From assembly GCF_016765675.1 (NCBI RefSeq), contig NZ_JAESWB010000362.1:113152-177151 (forward strand): a stretch of 64,000 nt of DNA, given 5' to 3'. The translations under genes were made by a program, and so were the position numbers. The notes below the pieces were generated by a model, which did not search any database, was not told where the DNA came from, and saw only the letters and a list, made by a program, of their open reading frames with translations. The first letter of the stretch is position 1. The number at the start of each line of letters is the position of its first letter. This stretch comes from Neobacillus paridis. Lineage in GTDB: Bacteria > Bacillota > Bacilli > Bacillales > Cytobacillaceae. Positions 63,645 to 64,000 of this stretch are shown piece after piece.

Positions 63645-63876
63645 ATGAGCACTTTTCGGAGGTTTTTCCACAATAAAGTGTTCATTGGACCATCCCATGA
63701 GCAATTCACTGAGGCCTTTTCCCAAAAAACTGTTCATTGAACAGCACCATGAGCACTTTTCGGGGGTTTTTCCACAATAAAGTGTTCATTGGACCATCCC
63801 ATGAGCACTTCACTTGGACCTTTCCCCAAAAAACTGTTCATTGAACAGCACCATGAGCACTTTTCGGGGGTTTTTC
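63645..63876. repeat. 52-bp tandem repeat array with alternating A/B units
   Basis: ATGAGCA begins units at 63645, 63697, 63749, 63801 and 63853, always 52 bp apart. Units 1 and 3 (type A, CCACAATAAAGTGTTCATTG) and units 2 and 4 (type B, CCCAAAAAACTGTTCATTGA) alternate, giving a 104-bp higher-order period. AGTGTTCAT of one unit can pair with ATGAGCACT of the next, making hairpins. Unit 5 stops after 24 bp, where the IS begins. Confidence 0.92.
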
Positions 63877-64000
63877 GATTAAGTCCGTATAATTGTGTAA
63901 AAATAATGAGTCATTTTATTCACTTTTGGCAACACTGTTTTCAACCACGATAAACAATGAAAAGAGGAATAAAAATGACTCAAGTACAGTTTAACCTGAA
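63877..64000 (+). mobile_element. IS256-family insertion sequence, left end (continues beyond the window)
   Basis: The sequence from 63877, GATTAAGTCCGTATAATTGT, resembles the terminal inverted repeat of IS256 (GATAAAGTCC...), as I remember it. About 98 bp later a frame opens with a transposase-like start. The left boundary cuts the fifth unit of the 52-bp repeat. The right end and target duplication are not visible. Confidence 0.82.
63975..64000 (+). CDS. IS256-family transposase, first residues only
   Basis: ATG 63975 behind AAGAGGAAT begins MTQVQFNL, which resembles the start of IS256-type (mutator) transposases. Only eight codons are inside the window, so the call rests mainly on the terminal repeat upstream. 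Confidence 0.7.

Noticed and set aside
63645..63876. CRISPR array
   Set aside because: Units are contiguous 52-bp copies in two alternating types with no unique spacers, and no cas gene is near. The 21-bp arrays were rejected as CRISPR for the same lack of repeat/spacer structure.

Overview
The window reads as chromosome of a spore-forming, low-GC Bacillota of the family Bacillaceae (Bacillus sensu lato; I cannot name the genus). The signs are a gerA-type germinant-receptor operon, strong AGGAGG-type ribosome binding sites, a Bacillus-type Fnr box, candidate cre (CcpA) boxes, and gene families typical of the group (NupC, YkvI-like, PadR/HAAS pairs, KdgK/KdgR). I see no rRNA or tRNA gene, no CRISPR array and no prophage. 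The window opens inside an MFS transporter gene and closes inside the first codons of an IS256-family transposase.

Layout. 1-5.2 kb: MFS exporter (5' end missing), a two-gene ABC exporter, and the hybrid cluster protein gene hcp behind a perfect Fnr-type palindrome. 5.5-8.9 kb: a PlsY-like acyltransferase with a damaged 3' end, the nucleoside transporter nupC and a divergent RpiR regulator. 9.2-13.8 kb: an operon for conversion of D- to L-amino acids (M20 N-acyl hydrolase, GNAT acyltransferase, enolase-superfamily N-acylamino acid racemase), followed by a YkvI-type carrier. 14.1-21.7 kb: a catabolic cluster joining KDG kinase, KDPG aldolase and a KdgR-type LacI regulator to a fold-type III PLP lyase, an M20 deacylase, a RidA-type protein and a sugar-acid MFS carrier; this fits breakdown of an amino sugar acid such as (N-acyl-)D-glucosaminate. 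22.4-26.5 kb: ger operon with A, B, C and small D subunits. 26.7-30.0 kb: PadR/HAAS pair and a chemoreceptor lacking its first membrane helix. 30.0-31.5 kb: a decayed stretch with repeats, a nupC fragment and a 520-bp interval bounded by inverted repeats.

31.5-46 kb is the most striking region. A sigma-54 activator (PAS, AAA+ with GAFTGA, Fis-type HTH) converges on a minus-strand operon caiT-caiA-caiB-fixA-fixB-fixC-fixX-caiC-hydratase-MFS. This is the enterobacterial carnitine/crotonobetaine reduction system. Here it has a near-consensus sigma-54 promoter in front of caiT and two near-identical palindromes upstream of it, and a MaoC/hydratase-2 protein stands where CaiD would be expected. 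46.1-61.2 kb: a beta-mannoside utilisation locus (LacI regulator, ABC importer, GH13, DUF1861, GH130, GH2 beta-mannosidase, Zn-dehydrogenase, MFS, ROK kinase, ManA) with operator palindromes and a candidate cre. 61.5-63.5 kb: an old-yellow-enzyme/FAD Fe-S reductase. The end holds a 52-bp tandem repeat array cut by the IS256-type element.

The non-coding DNA is rich in repeats: two loci of TATTAGCGA repeats with an exact 21-nt period, two loci of TTACAAAATC repeats with a 20-21-nt period, four copies of a hairpin-bearing dispersed element (two inside the cai-fix transcript), and the 52-bp array. All functional statements rest on motif and family recognition by eye; no database search was possible.
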